Part shown: positions 1 to 9,100 of the stretch, one piece after another
How positions within the stretch are numbered: position 1 is the first letter of the stretch
Layout: each line of letters begins with the position of its first letter
Assembly: GCA_900321515.1 (NCBI GenBank)
Contig: ONWI01000105.1
Coordinates: 1 to 25,241 of the forward strand
DNA: 25,241 nucleotides
Direction: 5' to 3'
Origin: an uncultured Eubacteriales bacterium
Lineage (GTDB): Bacteria > Bacillota > Clostridia > Oscillospirales > Acutalibacteraceae
Notes under the pieces: model-generated
Told to the model about the DNA's origin: nothing
Seen by the model: the letters and a program-made list of their open reading frames with translations, nothing else
Database searches by the model: none
Translations under genes and position numbers: made by a program

Positions 1-1155
1 ATCAAACAGGCTAAGCGAATGGGTCACTATGTGATATGTTCCAATTTATATGAGGATTCTCCGGCATTCCCCTTTGCGGATGCCTGTGAAGTCGCAAATG
101 TTCTCGATAAGGAAAGAAATCTGGAAATAGCCAAAAAATATATGCCCGACGCGGTTATATCCGATCAGAGCGATATCGCGGTGCCAACCGTGGCGTATCT
201 GAACGAGAAGCTCGGACTCAACGGAATAGGCATGGAAATGGCAAATCTGTTTACCGACAAATCACGCCAGCGTGAATTCTGCAAAGCTCACGGTATTCCG
301 ATCCCGGATTTCAAGCTCTGCGAAACGCCGGACGATGCGGCAGAGATGCTGGAGAAATACGGAAAAATCATAATTAAACCCATTGACAGCCAGTCCAGCC
401 GGGGCGTTTTCACGGTCGAAACGAAAGAACAGCTCGTGGAAAAATGCGCCGACACAATTTCATGGTCCAACAGGAAAAAGGCTTTTCTGGCGGAGGAGTA
501 TATTGACGGCGACGAATTTACCATAGACGGCCTTGTAATAAACGGGAGACATTATCCCCTGTGCATTTCGGTCAAGGAAATGTATCCCCAAAACCGGAAT
601 ATATCGAGAATGCAAAGCTATTCTTATCTGTCCGACAGGCATGATTATAATCTGCTCCGCGCGACAAATAAAAATCTGATAGAGACTGCCGGTCTCTCCA
701 TGGGACTGACACATTCGGAATACAAGGCTCACAACGGCAGATTCTATCTGATTGAAGCGGGTGCGAGAGGCGGCGGAAGCAATCTCTCTGCAAAAATTGT
801 TCCGTTTATGTCCGGCATCAATACTTACGAGTATCTTATAAAAGAGGCTCTTGGTGAGCGTGTCGATGAGAACGCCGTGATGAATCATGTATTTGACCCC
901 GAAAAATACGTCGTTATGCGTTTCTTTGACTTCGGAGAGGGAATTGTCAGACAGGTTTGCGGCGCTGAACTTCTGTCAGCTCACCCGATGATGATAGATT
1001 ATCAGCTTAAGATAAAGCCCGGTGATGTTTTGAAGAATCCCGCTTACGGAAGGCTTCGTCCGGGACATTTTATCATAGGCGGAGAAGGCAGAGAAAAGGT
1101 TCTTGCTGAGGCAGAGAAAATAATAAGTTCTGTGAGAGTGGAGTTTGAGCAATGA
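1..1155 (+). CDS. ATP-grasp domain enzyme (5' end cut by window edge)
   Basis: This is an ATP-dependent carboxylate ligase-like protein of the ATP-grasp superfamily. The reading frame is open from base 1, and the residues before the first ATG (position 19) read IKQAKRMGHYVICSN. That looks like the alpha-helix and beta-strand after a missing N-terminal strand of a pre-ATP-grasp fold, so the gene probably starts upstream and ATG 19 is internal. Visible motifs are the nucleotide-binding strand and glycine-containing loop (GKIIIKPIDSQSSRG), the strand pair FLAEEYIDGDEFTIDG, and the metal/ATP site LIEAGARGGGSN near the C-terminus. The product would couple ATP hydrolysis to ligation of a carboxylate with an amine or thiol through an acyl-phosphate; the substrate cannot be read from sequence. 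It overlaps the glycosyltransferase by 4 bases (ATGA), so the two are translationally coupled. The neighbours suggest a role in building an unusual cell-surface sugar or its substituent, which is inference. Confidence 0.85.
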   Translation: MKQAKRMGHYVICSNLYEDSPAFPFADACEVANVLDKERNLEIAKKYMPDAVISDQSDIAVPTVAYLNEKLGLNGIGMEMANLFTDKSRQREFCKAHGIPIPDFKLCETPDDAAEMLEKYGKIIIKPIDSQSSRGVFTVETKEQLVEKCADTISWSNRKKAFLAEEYIDGDEFTIDGLVINGRHYPLCISVKEMYPQNRNISRMQSYSYLSDRHDYNLLRATNKNLIETAGLSMGLTHSEYKAHNGRFYLIEAGARGGGSNLSAKIVPFMSGINTYEYLIKEALGERVDENAVMNHVFDPEKYVVMRFFDFGEGIVRQVCGAELLSAHPMMIDYQLKIKPGDVLKNPAYGRLRPGHFIIGGEGREKVLAEAEKIISSVRVEFEQ

Positions 1156-2129
1156 ACAGTGAAACCAAAAGAGAAAAAGTCAGCTTTGTTATCCCATGCT
1201 ATAATTCTACCAATACCATAGGAAAAGTAGTACAGGAGATAAAAGAAGTAATGACAAAAGATATGAGCCGTTACGACTATGAGATAGTGCTGGTCAACGA
1301 CGGTTCTCCTGACGGGACAACATATGGAGCAATACTGGATATCGTCAGGAACGAAGATCATATCAAGGGGATCAATCTGGCGAGGAATTTCGGACAGCCC
1401 TCCGCGGTCATGGCAGCACTCAATTATACGACCGGCGACTATGTGGTTTGCGGTGACGACGACGGTCAGACCCCATTCAACGAGCTTCCTAAGCTGTTTG
1501 CAAAGATAGAAGAGGGATATGATCTGGTTGAGGCCAAATATGCCGTGAGAGAAAAGCGTTCGCTTTTCCGCAAGCTCGGCACTCTGGCGAACGAGGGCAT
1601 GGCAACGTGGCTGATATCCAAGCCAAAAGGTCTGGAACTCACAACGTACTGGGTAACAAGGCGGTTTGTGGTCGATCAGATGATCGCTTATCCCAATTCC
1701 TATCCCTATCTGGGAGGGCTTATGCTCAGGGCGACTCAGACCGCGTGCAATGTCGATGTTACCCACCGCGAAAGACTCTCTGGCAAATCCGGATATAATC
1801 TGAAAAAGATGATTGAGCTTTGGCTCAACGGTTTTACCTCATTTTCGGTAAAACCTCTCCGGCTTATGGCAATCATCGGAATAATTGTAGCTATACTCGG
1901 TTTTATCTACGGATTGGTTATCATTATAACCAAGATTGTCAGTCCGAAAATTAACGCGGGATACAGTTCCATTATGTCTGTTATGCTGTTTATGTTTGGC
2001 ATACTGTTTTTCTTCATGGGAATAATTGGAGAGTATGTCGGAAGAATATATATTTCACTCAACAAGGCCCCTCAGTTCGTGGTAAAAGACTATAATGAGT
2101 CTGAGAGGTACAGGAGCGCTGAAGATTGA
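1152..2129 (+). CDS. Family 2 glycosyltransferase, DPM1/GtrB-like, with two C-terminal TM segments
   Basis: This 325-residue inverting GT-A glycosyltransferase resembles polyprenyl-phosphate glycosyltransferases (GtrB, ArnC/DPM1-like). It would transfer a sugar from a nucleotide sugar to undecaprenyl phosphate on the cytoplasmic face of the membrane. The N-terminus shows the nucleotide-binding strand VSFVIPCYNS (residues 10-19) and EIVLVNDGSPDGT. The usual metal-binding DADLQDP motif is present as DDDGQTP (102-108), and the lid motif RERLSGKSGY is at 207-215. Two hydrophobic segments (about 235-260 and 271-294) are the typical membrane anchor of this subfamily. The start ATG overlaps the upstream stop (ATGA) and has a GGAG 8 bases upstream. 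The partner flippase or second glycosyltransferase expected for this pathway is not in the window. The family is confident; the sugar donor is unknown. Confidence 0.92.
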   Translation: MNSETKREKVSFVIPCYNSTNTIGKVVQEIKEVMTKDMSRYDYEIVLVNDGSPDGTTYGAILDIVRNEDHIKGINLARNFGQPSAVMAALNYTTGDYVVCGDDDGQTPFNELPKLFAKIEEGYDLVEAKYAVREKRSLFRKLGTLANEGMATWLISKPKGLELTTYWVTRRFVVDQMIAYPNSYPYLGGLMLRATQTACNVDVTHRERLSGKSGYNLKKMIELWLNGFTSFSVKPLRLMAIIGIIVAILGFIYGLVIIITKIVSPKINAGYSSIMSVMLFMFGILFFFMGIIGEYVGRIYISLNKAPQFVVKDYNESERYRSAED

Positions 2130-2130
2130 T

Positions 2131-3123
2131 ATGATTAACCGACCCAAAGCTGAATACGGAGGATTTCTTCCGTTGGAACTGAATGACGGGCAGGAGCATT
2201 TTATTAAGTACAAGGATTTCCTGCGAAGATATAATTCAATAAAAGCCGCTTTGTATTATCTCATCGAGACATTGCCGGTAAGACGTATTTATATTCCGTA
2301 TTATTACTGCCCCACCACCACAGACGCCATCAAGTGCACCGGAATTGATGTTTTATTCTATCACATCAATGATGATTTACTGCCCGAAGAGCTGCCTGAT
2401 GAATCCGGCAGTGCCGTGCTGCTGGTGAATTATTTCGGTGTAAGGTCCGGTGAGCTCAGGAAGCTGACTGATAATTTCAGGAATTCCGTTGTGATAGCTG
2501 ATAATGCGCATTCTTTTTTCTCTGAGCCTGTAATGCGGGATGGAATATATCAGGTTTATTCCGCCAAGAAATTCTTTGGGGTTCCGGACGGGGCATATCT
2601 TGTCGGGAGCAGCGTAGCGCCTGCCGGAGAGACAACGGGATATTCGCACAATTATGCCGGCTTCCTTTTGACGTCGTATGAGGCGGGGACAAATGCCGCT
2701 TACAGTATGAAGAAGGCTGCTGACAAGGTCATTGCCGATTCGCCGGGGAACATGTCATCGCTGGCGCTGGGACTGCTTCGCAATGTTGATTACGGCAGAA
2801 CGTTCAGACGGCGCGAGGATAATTTCAGTATCCTTCATCAAAGGGTAGGAAATTATAATGAGCTGTCTTTGCCGGACAGATGCGCGGCTTATCTGTATCC
2901 TTTTCTTCTTGCGGGAAGAGGACGTGAGTTAAAGCGTTATTTAATACAAAACAGAATATACGTTCCGACTTTATGGAGCGGGGATGATCTTTTGAAAAAC
3001 GGTAATGATTTTGAATTGTCAATGTCTGACGATGCTGTTTTTCTGCCTGTTGACCAGCGGTATGACAGTGACGACATGAATTATATTGCTGAGAGTCTGA
3101 TATCGTTTTTACGGAGGAGCTGA
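2131..3123 (+). CDS. DegT/DnrJ/EryC1-like PLP-dependent aminotransferase (divergent)
   Basis: This 330-residue protein belongs to the fold-type I PLP superfamily of sugar aminotransferases, in a divergent branch. The ATG at 2131, one base after the upstream stop, is preferred over the in-frame ATG at 2095. The 2131 start gives the family-like N-terminus (YGGFLPLEL at 9-17) and removes a 35-base overlap. Visible features are the substrate-strand region IYIPYYYCP (53-61), the strand VLLVNYFG, the PLP-nitrogen aspartate in VIADNAH (D124), and the probable Schiff-base lysine K147 in YSAKKFFGVPDGAYLVG. It is shorter than classic DegT enzymes (about 370-400 residues) and the C-terminal domain is weakly recognisable. 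By family it would aminate a keto-sugar or act as a dehydratase. The adjacent glycosyltransferase and aldolase fit synthesis of an amino or branched sugar, but the substrate is unknown. Confidence 0.82.
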   Translation: MINRPKAEYGGFLPLELNDGQEHFIKYKDFLRRYNSIKAALYYLIETLPVRRIYIPYYYCPTTTDAIKCTGIDVLFYHINDDLLPEELPDESGSAVLLVNYFGVRSGELRKLTDNFRNSVVIADNAHSFFSEPVMRDGIYQVYSAKKFFGVPDGAYLVGSSVAPAGETTGYSHNYAGFLLTSYEAGTNAAYSMKKAADKVIADSPGNMSSLALGLLRNVDYGRTFRRREDNFSILHQRVGNYNELSLPDRCAAYLYPFLLAGRGRELKRYLIQNRIYVPTLWSGDDLLKNGNDFELSMSDDAVFLPVDQRYDSDDMNYIAESLISFLRRS

Positions 3124-3127
3124 TATT

Positions 3128-4168
3128 ATGACCATATTGGATACTACTGTCAGGGACGGAAGTTACGCGGTGGATTTTAAATTCAGCTGCAAGGATGTTC
3201 AGGATCTGGTGGCAAAATCGGAAAGAATCGGATTGGAATATATCGAGATCGGTCACGGACTTGGACTTAATGCCAGCGGAACAGAGCACGGAATTTCCCT
3301 TCAGACCGATGAGGAATATATGCGCGCGGCGAGACAGGTTGCGCAAAAATCAAAATTAGGCTTTTTTTGCATTCCGGATATTGCACGCACCCAGGATATA
3401 GAGCTTGCCGCAAAAAATAAAATGAATTTCATTCGTATAGGTGTTCCTGTGGCTATATGGACGAAGGCTATACCGTACATTCAAAAAGGGCGGGAGGAAG
3501 GTCTGGAGGTTTTCATCAATTTTATGAAGACATATGCCGCTTCTCCCGTAGAATTCGGCGAGGCAGCCAAGAACGCATACGCTGTCGGCGCGCAGGCAGC
3601 ATATATCGTTGATTCGGCAGGAAATATGACCACCGACGAGATTGACAGATATATCGACGAAACAAGAAGGACGAGCGACATAAAAATCGGATTTCACGGA
3701 CACAACAATCTCGGACTCGCGGTTTCAAACACTCTTCATTGCGTCCGTAGGGGAGTGGAATTTATCGACTGCACTTTTCAGGGACTTGGCAGAAGCATAG
3801 GCAACGCCTCTTTGGAACAGGTCGTGATGGCGTTGGAAAAGCTCGGTTATCCCACCGGATTCGATATTCCGCGAGTGCTGGAGTACGGCTATTCCGGCCT
3901 GAGAAATATCGTCCGGCGCGACCTGATAAACCCGCTTGATTATATGTGCGGATACACAGGTTTTCATTCCAGCTTTCTGAAAGATATATATAGATGCTGC
4001 AATGAAAAAAACGTCGATCCTCTTAGATTGATCATGGCTTACAGCAGTCAGGACAAGCTGACTATGGATTACGGAAAGCTCTGTAAAATTGCCGACGAAA
4101 TGCCGAAGGATCTCGAGGACAATCCCTACAGCTTCAGAAAATATTTTACGGAAAGATACAACGATTAG
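3128..4168 (+). CDS. HMGL/DmpG-like aldolase (DRE-TIM metallolyase superfamily)
   Basis: This 346-residue TIM-barrel enzyme is the length of 4-hydroxy-2-oxovalerate aldolase (DmpG/BphI), which cleaves or forms C-C bonds with a pyruvate enolate on a divalent metal. The N-terminal signature is LDTTVRDGSYAV, giving R9 and the metal ligand D10; the metal-binding pair is H190/H192 in GFHGHNNLGLAV. The C-terminal segment TGFHSSFLKDIYR aligns with the DmpG region AGVYSSFL. Where DmpG has catalytic His21 this protein has Tyr13, and where DmpG has Tyr291 it has His280 (see findings). No acetaldehyde dehydrogenase partner (DmpF/MhpF) is adjacent, so aromatic meta-cleavage catabolism is unlikely. The sequence is closer to the aldolases found in polysaccharide clusters, where they may build chain-extended keto acids or sugars. 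A GGAGGAG lies 8 bases before the ATG, and the gene follows the aminotransferase by 4 bases. The hairpin at 4188-4230 ends the operon. Confidence 0.85.
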   Translation: MTILDTTVRDGSYAVDFKFSCKDVQDLVAKSERIGLEYIEIGHGLGLNASGTEHGISLQTDEEYMRAARQVAQKSKLGFFCIPDIARTQDIELAAKNKMNFIRIGVPVAIWTKAIPYIQKGREEGLEVFINFMKTYAASPVEFGEAAKNAYAVGAQAAYIVDSAGNMTTDEIDRYIDETRRTSDIKIGFHGHNNLGLAVSNTLHCVRRGVEFIDCTFQGLGRSIGNASLEQVVMALEKLGYPTGFDIPRVLEYGYSGLRNIVRRDLINPLDYMCGYTGFHSSFLKDIYRCCNEKNVDPLRLIMAYSSQDKLTMDYGKLCKIADEMPKDLEDNPYSFRKYFTERYND

Positions 4169-4187
4169 TTGAGCTTCAAATCAGATT

Positions 4188-4230
4188 AAAACCCGCCATA
4201 TCCGGACATTAGCCGGATATGGCGGGTTTT
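4188..4230. terminator. Bidirectional intrinsic terminator, perfect 18-bp stem
   Basis: The stem 4188-4205 pairs perfectly with 4213-4230 around a 7-base loop (ACATTAG). The stem begins with AAAA and ends with TTTT, so either strand gives a GC-rich hairpin followed by U residues. It lies between the convergent aldolase (+) and diguanylate cyclase (-) genes, so it most likely stops both operons. Confidence 0.93.
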
Positions 4231-4249
4231 GGCACCTTGAATATCGGTA

Positions 4250-5239
4250 TTACGCGGTCTGCACCTGGTTTCTGCCGTTTTCCTTGGCACGGTAGAGCAT
4301 CTCATCAGCCAGTTTTACATTTTCATCAACAGTTGCATCCGGCGATACTGCGTGAACTCCGAAGCTCATGGTGACGTGGAGATCAAGATCCTCAAAGTGG
4401 CAGACGGAATCTTCTATTGCTTTGCGCAGTTTTTCTGCCATCTTGGCGGCGTCAACCGTTTCGGTGTTGGGAAGAAGGAAAATAAATTCCTCGCCGCCCC
4501 AGCGGAATACGCCGTCGTCCACGCGGATATTCTCGCGGAAAACATTCGCTACATGCCTCAGAACCGCGTCGCCCGCGTTGTGACCGTAGGTATCGTTGAA
4601 TTTCTTGAAGAAGTCGATATCGCACATTATCACGCAGTTGTTGCAGGTCGATGCGTTTGGGGCAATATAGGATTCATAAAAATCGTAAAAGCCCCTGCGG
4701 TTTTTCAGTCTGGTAAGCTGATCCTCTACGGCTGAATTATACAGGATATCCGCTTCGAGAATCTTTCCCAGCATAACCGCTGAAATAAGCAGCTTTTTCA
4801 CGTCGCGCTGCTTGAATTTTTTGCCGTGCAGCTTGTTGACTGCCTGATATGCGCCGATTACATGATTTTTAGAATCGGTAACAGGCATTACGAGGATTGA
4901 TTTGGTCTTGTATCCGGTCTTCTTATCTACATCGGAATTGAATCTTTTATCCTTATAGGGCTTGTTGACAATCACTGTCTCATTGTTGTCAATTGCGTAT
5001 CCCACAAGTCCTGATCCTTTTGGAATAACGATGCGGTCTACATTGTGAGCTTCAATTGTCCAGAGCGTATCGGATTTGGTGTCTACGCACCAGAAGCTGC
5101 ATCGGTCAGAGCCGATGAGCTCTCTGCCAAGATTATTAAGAATACTCATGGTCTGTGACATTCTTTTTTCTTTGTAAAGAACCGTCAGATAGTTTCCGAT
5201 TATCTCCAATTCTTTTTTTGATTTACCGAAAATTGACAT
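4250..5239 (-). CDS. Diguanylate cyclase, GAF-GGDEF
   Basis: This 329-residue cytoplasmic enzyme would condense two GTP into c-di-GMP. Residues about 25-165 form a GAF domain with the typical IPKGSGLVGYAI turn and ILVMPV strand, so activity is probably controlled by a bound ligand or redox signal. Residues about 168-325 are the GGDEF domain: the entry helix motif DQLTRLKNRRGF, metal-binding aspartates in MCDIDFFKKFND (D207/D209), and the active site as GGEEF (248-252). The allosteric product-binding I-site RxxD is present (R239-V-D-D242) at the normal five-residue distance, so feedback inhibition is expected. No membrane segment is seen. The ATG at 5239 has AAGGA about 11 bases upstream. The gene starts 19 bases after the upstream acetyltransferase stop, so it is the third gene of the operon headed by the sensor/MFS fusion. 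That context suggests its output is tied to whatever the fusion senses. Confidence 0.95.
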   Translation of the reverse strand: MSIFGKSKKELEIIGNYLTVLYKEKRMSQTMSILNNLGRELIGSDRCSFWCVDTKSDTLWTIEAHNVDRIVIPKGSGLVGYAIDNNETVIVNKPYKDKRFNSDVDKKTGYKTKSILVMPVTDSKNHVIGAYQAVNKLHGKKFKQRDVKKLLISAVMLGKILEADILYNSAVEDQLTRLKNRRGFYDFYESYIAPNASTCNNCVIMCDIDFFKKFNDTYGHNAGDAVLRHVANVFRENIRVDDGVFRWGGEEFIFLLPNTETVDAAKMAEKLRKAIEDSVCHFEDLDLHVTMSFGVHAVSPDATVDENVKLADEMLYRAKENGRNQVQTA

Positions 5240-5258
5240 AGTAATTAACGTCCTTTCT

Positions 5259-6119
5259 TTAATCTGCCAATAAATTCATATATACTGTTTCCGCAGGCGG
5301 CGTGCCGTTGAGAAAAAGCGTGTGCCCTTTGTAAAAAGTTTCGCGGTTTGCCGCGGTGCTTCCAAGGAAGCGTTCATCCGCTGTCCCGAAAACCGATACG
5401 GTGGAATAACCGCCGAATTTCTCCGCGATGCTGCCTGCAAGAAGGTCGCCCGATTCCCTCGGAAAGCTGGTTTCAACCACCGTCAGCTCTCCTTCACGCA
5501 GCCTTACAGCCGCGTAGTATTCGTTTCCGTCCAGAACGCACCGCAGCACCTGTCCGTCCCGGATGAGGTCACTGTACATAAAGTCAAGCGATGCGCCATT
5601 CCATGTGAATGCGTTTTTCAGACCGCCGGTATACATTAGGCGCAGTCTGCGGAAATCCTCCATGCCGCAGAGCGTCCAGCTCAGATTTCCGGCGCGGCAC
5701 GGCTCAAAAACCGTGCGGCTCAGGAAGGCGTTCCGGACAAAGCCTATCTCCTCGTAAAAATTCCATGCCGTTTCCTCAGCGGTCAGATACATTGCGCAAA
5801 TGCCGCCGATCCGCGCTGCTTTCCCAAGTTCGCGGATAAGGAATGATCCGTACCCCTTTCGGCGAAATCCGGGAGCGGTCGCTACACCGTAAAGATACCA
5901 TGCGTCATTAACTCTGCCGCTTTCATCCTGATACTGACCTTCAAAGAAGTGCAGCGCGGAACAGATTTTCCCTTCTTCATCAACAGCGGCGAGAGCCCTT
6001 TCAGGGGCAAACTGATGTTCAAAGAAAAATCCGCAAAAATCCTCATCGTGTTCGAAGCATCTCTTCCACAGAGCCATCAGCTCAGGCTTCATATCATTGC
6101 TTACAGATACGGCTTTCAT
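5259..6119 (-). CDS. GNAT family N-acetyltransferase with C-terminal extension
   Basis: This 286-residue protein has an N-terminal GNAT domain (about 1-135) and a second, less conserved C-terminal part (about 140-286) ending in VYMNLLAD. That layout resembles two-part, Eis-like acetyltransferases of Firmicutes. Acetyl-CoA binding is shown by motif A, LYGVATAPGFRRKGYGS (76-92), and the helix FYEEIGF (121-127) is the usual C-terminal GNAT motif. It would transfer an acetyl group to an amine; the acceptor is unknown. Its ATG overlaps the stop of the sensor/MFS fusion (ATGA), so it is translationally coupled to that protein. Together with the downstream diguanylate cyclase, this suggests the transported or sensed compound could be an acetylation substrate, which is speculative. 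Confidence 0.88.
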   Translation of the reverse strand: MKAVSVSNDMKPELMALWKRCFEHDEDFCGFFFEHQFAPERALAAVDEEGKICSALHFFEGQYQDESGRVNDAWYLYGVATAPGFRRKGYGSFLIRELGKAARIGGICAMYLTAEETAWNFYEEIGFVRNAFLSRTVFEPCRAGNLSWTLCGMEDFRRLRLMYTGGLKNAFTWNGASLDFMYSDLIRDGQVLRCVLDGNEYYAAVRLREGELTVVETSFPRESGDLLAGSIAEKFGGYSTVSVFGTADERFLGSTAANRETFYKGHTLFLNGTPPAETVYMNLLAD

Positions 6120-9100
6120 TGTCTCATCATTCTTTTCTTTCTGAAAATGCCGAATTCAGCCGGAATATAGAGCAGCAGCAGGATAAGCATTGCAAAGCCT
6201 GCCAGACCTATGCCTCCGGCATAGCCGAGCAGCATGAACATTCCGCTGAAGAACACCGGACTTATCGTGTATGCCGTGTTTTCAAAGGCACTGCTGATAC
6301 CCATTGCCCTGCCTTCACCCAATTTGACAACGTCGCTGAGTGATGAATATTCCAAAGAATGCGAGGTCAGTCCGAAGCTGTCGGCAACCGCAAGAAGACC
6401 TACGATTACAAAGCAGACCGCAATATTCTGATGCAGCGTGAAGAGCAGGAAGGAGAAAATGTATATTCCCGAGGCAATCACGGCGGAGAGCTTCGCGCCG
6501 AATTTTTCTACAATCAGATCTGTGAGGAGCGGACCAAGATAGATTGAGATAATTCCGCTGACAAGGAACGCTGACGATATCTGGGTAGACGTCAGAGAAT
6601 TTTCCTCGCCGAAAAGCGGGAAGAAATAGTTCAGGAACGAGGTGCACATCAGATAGGGTACAAACAGCAGCAGGAAATAGCGTAATATTTTGGGCTTGAA
6701 TATAAAGCGGAGGATTTCTCCCGATGTTTGCTTTTCGGACTTTTCGACGGTATCGGTGATCTCCGGGGATCTGATGTCCATAAATCGGATTATGAAAGCG
6801 ACGGAAATCAGTGATACGATGGAGGCTCCGAAAAAAGCCTGCGGTATTCCGATTTTCTCACTGATCAGCGAACCGGTGACCGTTCCGCAGTTCATGCCCG
6901 CGAGATAAGCTGCGTTAAAGCCGGAGAATCCGGCGTTGCGCTGTGATTCCTGAGAATATCCTGCCACATAGGAATTGATCGATGTGGCAAAGCAGCCGCC
7001 TCCCACGCCGCATACGGAATTGCCAAGAATAAGCATGGCAAGGTTCGGAGACATGCCGCATACAGCGTTGCCGGCAACATACATTATTGCGCCGAACACG
7101 CAAAGGTTCCTTGCGCCAATACGGTTGACCGCAAATCCTCCCGCAAAGGCTGTCAAAGCGGCAAAAAGCAGCTCGGCGGAAAGCGGTAACGCGGACGCCA
7201 TTTCGCGGGGAATCAATGACCCCTCCTGCCACAGCTTTTCGCCGTATATGGGCAGAAAAGCGGTTGACATATTGGCTGCGAAGAAAAGAAGAAATGAAAT
7301 AGGACGCACCAGCCCGGCGTTTTTTCTGAGTATTCCCGGACTGCTGGTTCCGTCTGCGCACCGGACAAATCTGTTTTCCCCGCTCAGTTTACGGCAGATC
7401 ATGAATTCTCCGGCAAAAAGAAGCAGGATAATGATTGCCATTGCGGAATACAGAAGCACGTTGAAAAACAGGCTGTTGGCCTCCGAGGCAAATATATAGA
7501 GATCGGTTCCTATCTCCATCAGGGCGATGACGTCCCCATCGGCGTTCTTTATAGGCATAAGCACGAACATGTAGCTTCCGTCGGCGCCGCTGTAGCTGCC
7601 GAAGGTCTTGTACTCTCCGGTCTGATAGATTTCCTGTTCGGCAGAGCCTTCGAAGCTCCCCGCCATCGGATAGCCTGTGCCGTGCAGCCTTTCATCGGAA
7701 TAGGCTTCATAAACGATATTGTTATGAACCTTATAAATCACGCAGTAAATGCCGTTCTCGGCGTTCAGGTCGCTTTTCAACACCAGCCTTATTCTGCTGT
7801 CGATTTTGCCATAGGCGTCGTCCGTGTAGCTGTCGGGCGTATTAAGCGCCCCGATATCCGCCTCATTGATCGTACTTGCCATAAGCAGCGCGATATTGGT
7901 CATTTTATTCATGACCTCATCGTAATATCGCTGATTGGTCATTCTTATGGTAATGGATGCGACAATGCCCGCGGTGGTGACCGCGATAACCAGCAGAAGC
8001 AGTTGAATGAAAAATGTCCTTTGTGTATTTTGCCTCCGTCTGAACAGCAGGAACGCGATGAGCACGGTGTAAATCGCCGACAGAGCCAACAGCGCTATGG
8101 TGACGCAGCATATGATTCCTTTGGCGAAAACCAGAGTGCTTTTGGGAATCTTATTGCTGTTGAATACAATAGATTTATCCTTTGCGGACACCACATACGC
8201 GTTGTAGGTGTAGATGACCTCTCCGAGTTCGCGGTCATAAAAGTTATCGGAGTATATGACCGAGACGGTGCCGCCGGAACAGTTCAGTCCGCTGAAAATA
8301 GGAAGCTTGCTGAAATCGTCCGGCTGACTGCGCAAAGGCTCTCCACGTCCGATGAATTCCGTCAGTTCACTTCCGTCATATTTCATTATGACGCGGTTGC
8401 CGACGTCGTTTATATACAGAATGCCGTCATCGTCGTATTCAGCGTCAAGCGCCATGGCGCTGTATTCGCTGCTGCCGAGTTTTTCCGCGTCAAATAGCAC
8501 AGCTCCGTCGGACAGCCTGACCACCGTGCCTTTTTTGGTAATTGCCGCCGCTTCGAGCGTGTTGCTTATGGCGATATCATGTATGTTTTTTTTGGCGTCT
8601 TCCCATTCAAAGCTGCGGCAGACAGCCGCTTTTCCGTCCGGACCGATCTGCATTATGCTGATGTCGCTGCCGCTGACCTTGCCGAAATACAGAGAATCGT
8701 CCACGAAGGTCATGCCCATCAGATTCTGACCCGGCAATTTGCTTTCTTCAAACAGACAGACATCGAGGTTTCCGTCGCTTCGGTATCTGAATATTCTCTC
8801 GCTCTCAATGTCCTTGCCGTTTTTATTGATGAGCTTGTCAAGTATATAAATATTTCCGGTGCTGTCACAGACAAGTTCCCTGGCCTGAAAAAAACCGTTC
8901 CTTCGGTTTCCGCCGTATATGGAATACAGATATTTGCCGCCCGGGCTGACGGCAGTGACGGTTCTGCCGCTGTTTTCGATAAAGAATGGGTTTTTACCCG
9001 CTCCGTAGCAGCATGATATTTCCGCGAGTGCATAGCTGCGTGAAAATGCGCCAATCCTGACAGCATCGAAGCACCTGATTGTGATCAGCACGCAAACTGC

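Noticed and set aside
3128..4168. Aldolase as part of a meta-cleavage (aromatic degradation) pathway
   Set aside because: No acetaldehyde dehydrogenase, hydratase or dioxygenase is adjacent, the catalytic His/Tyr positions differ from DmpG, and the neighbours are glycan-type genes.
7682..8497. Plus-strand open frame (271 codons) antisense to the sensor/MFS fusion
   Set aside because: The opposite strand has a coherent propeller and TM pattern, while this frame has low-complexity, His/Gln-rich translation with no family resemblance.
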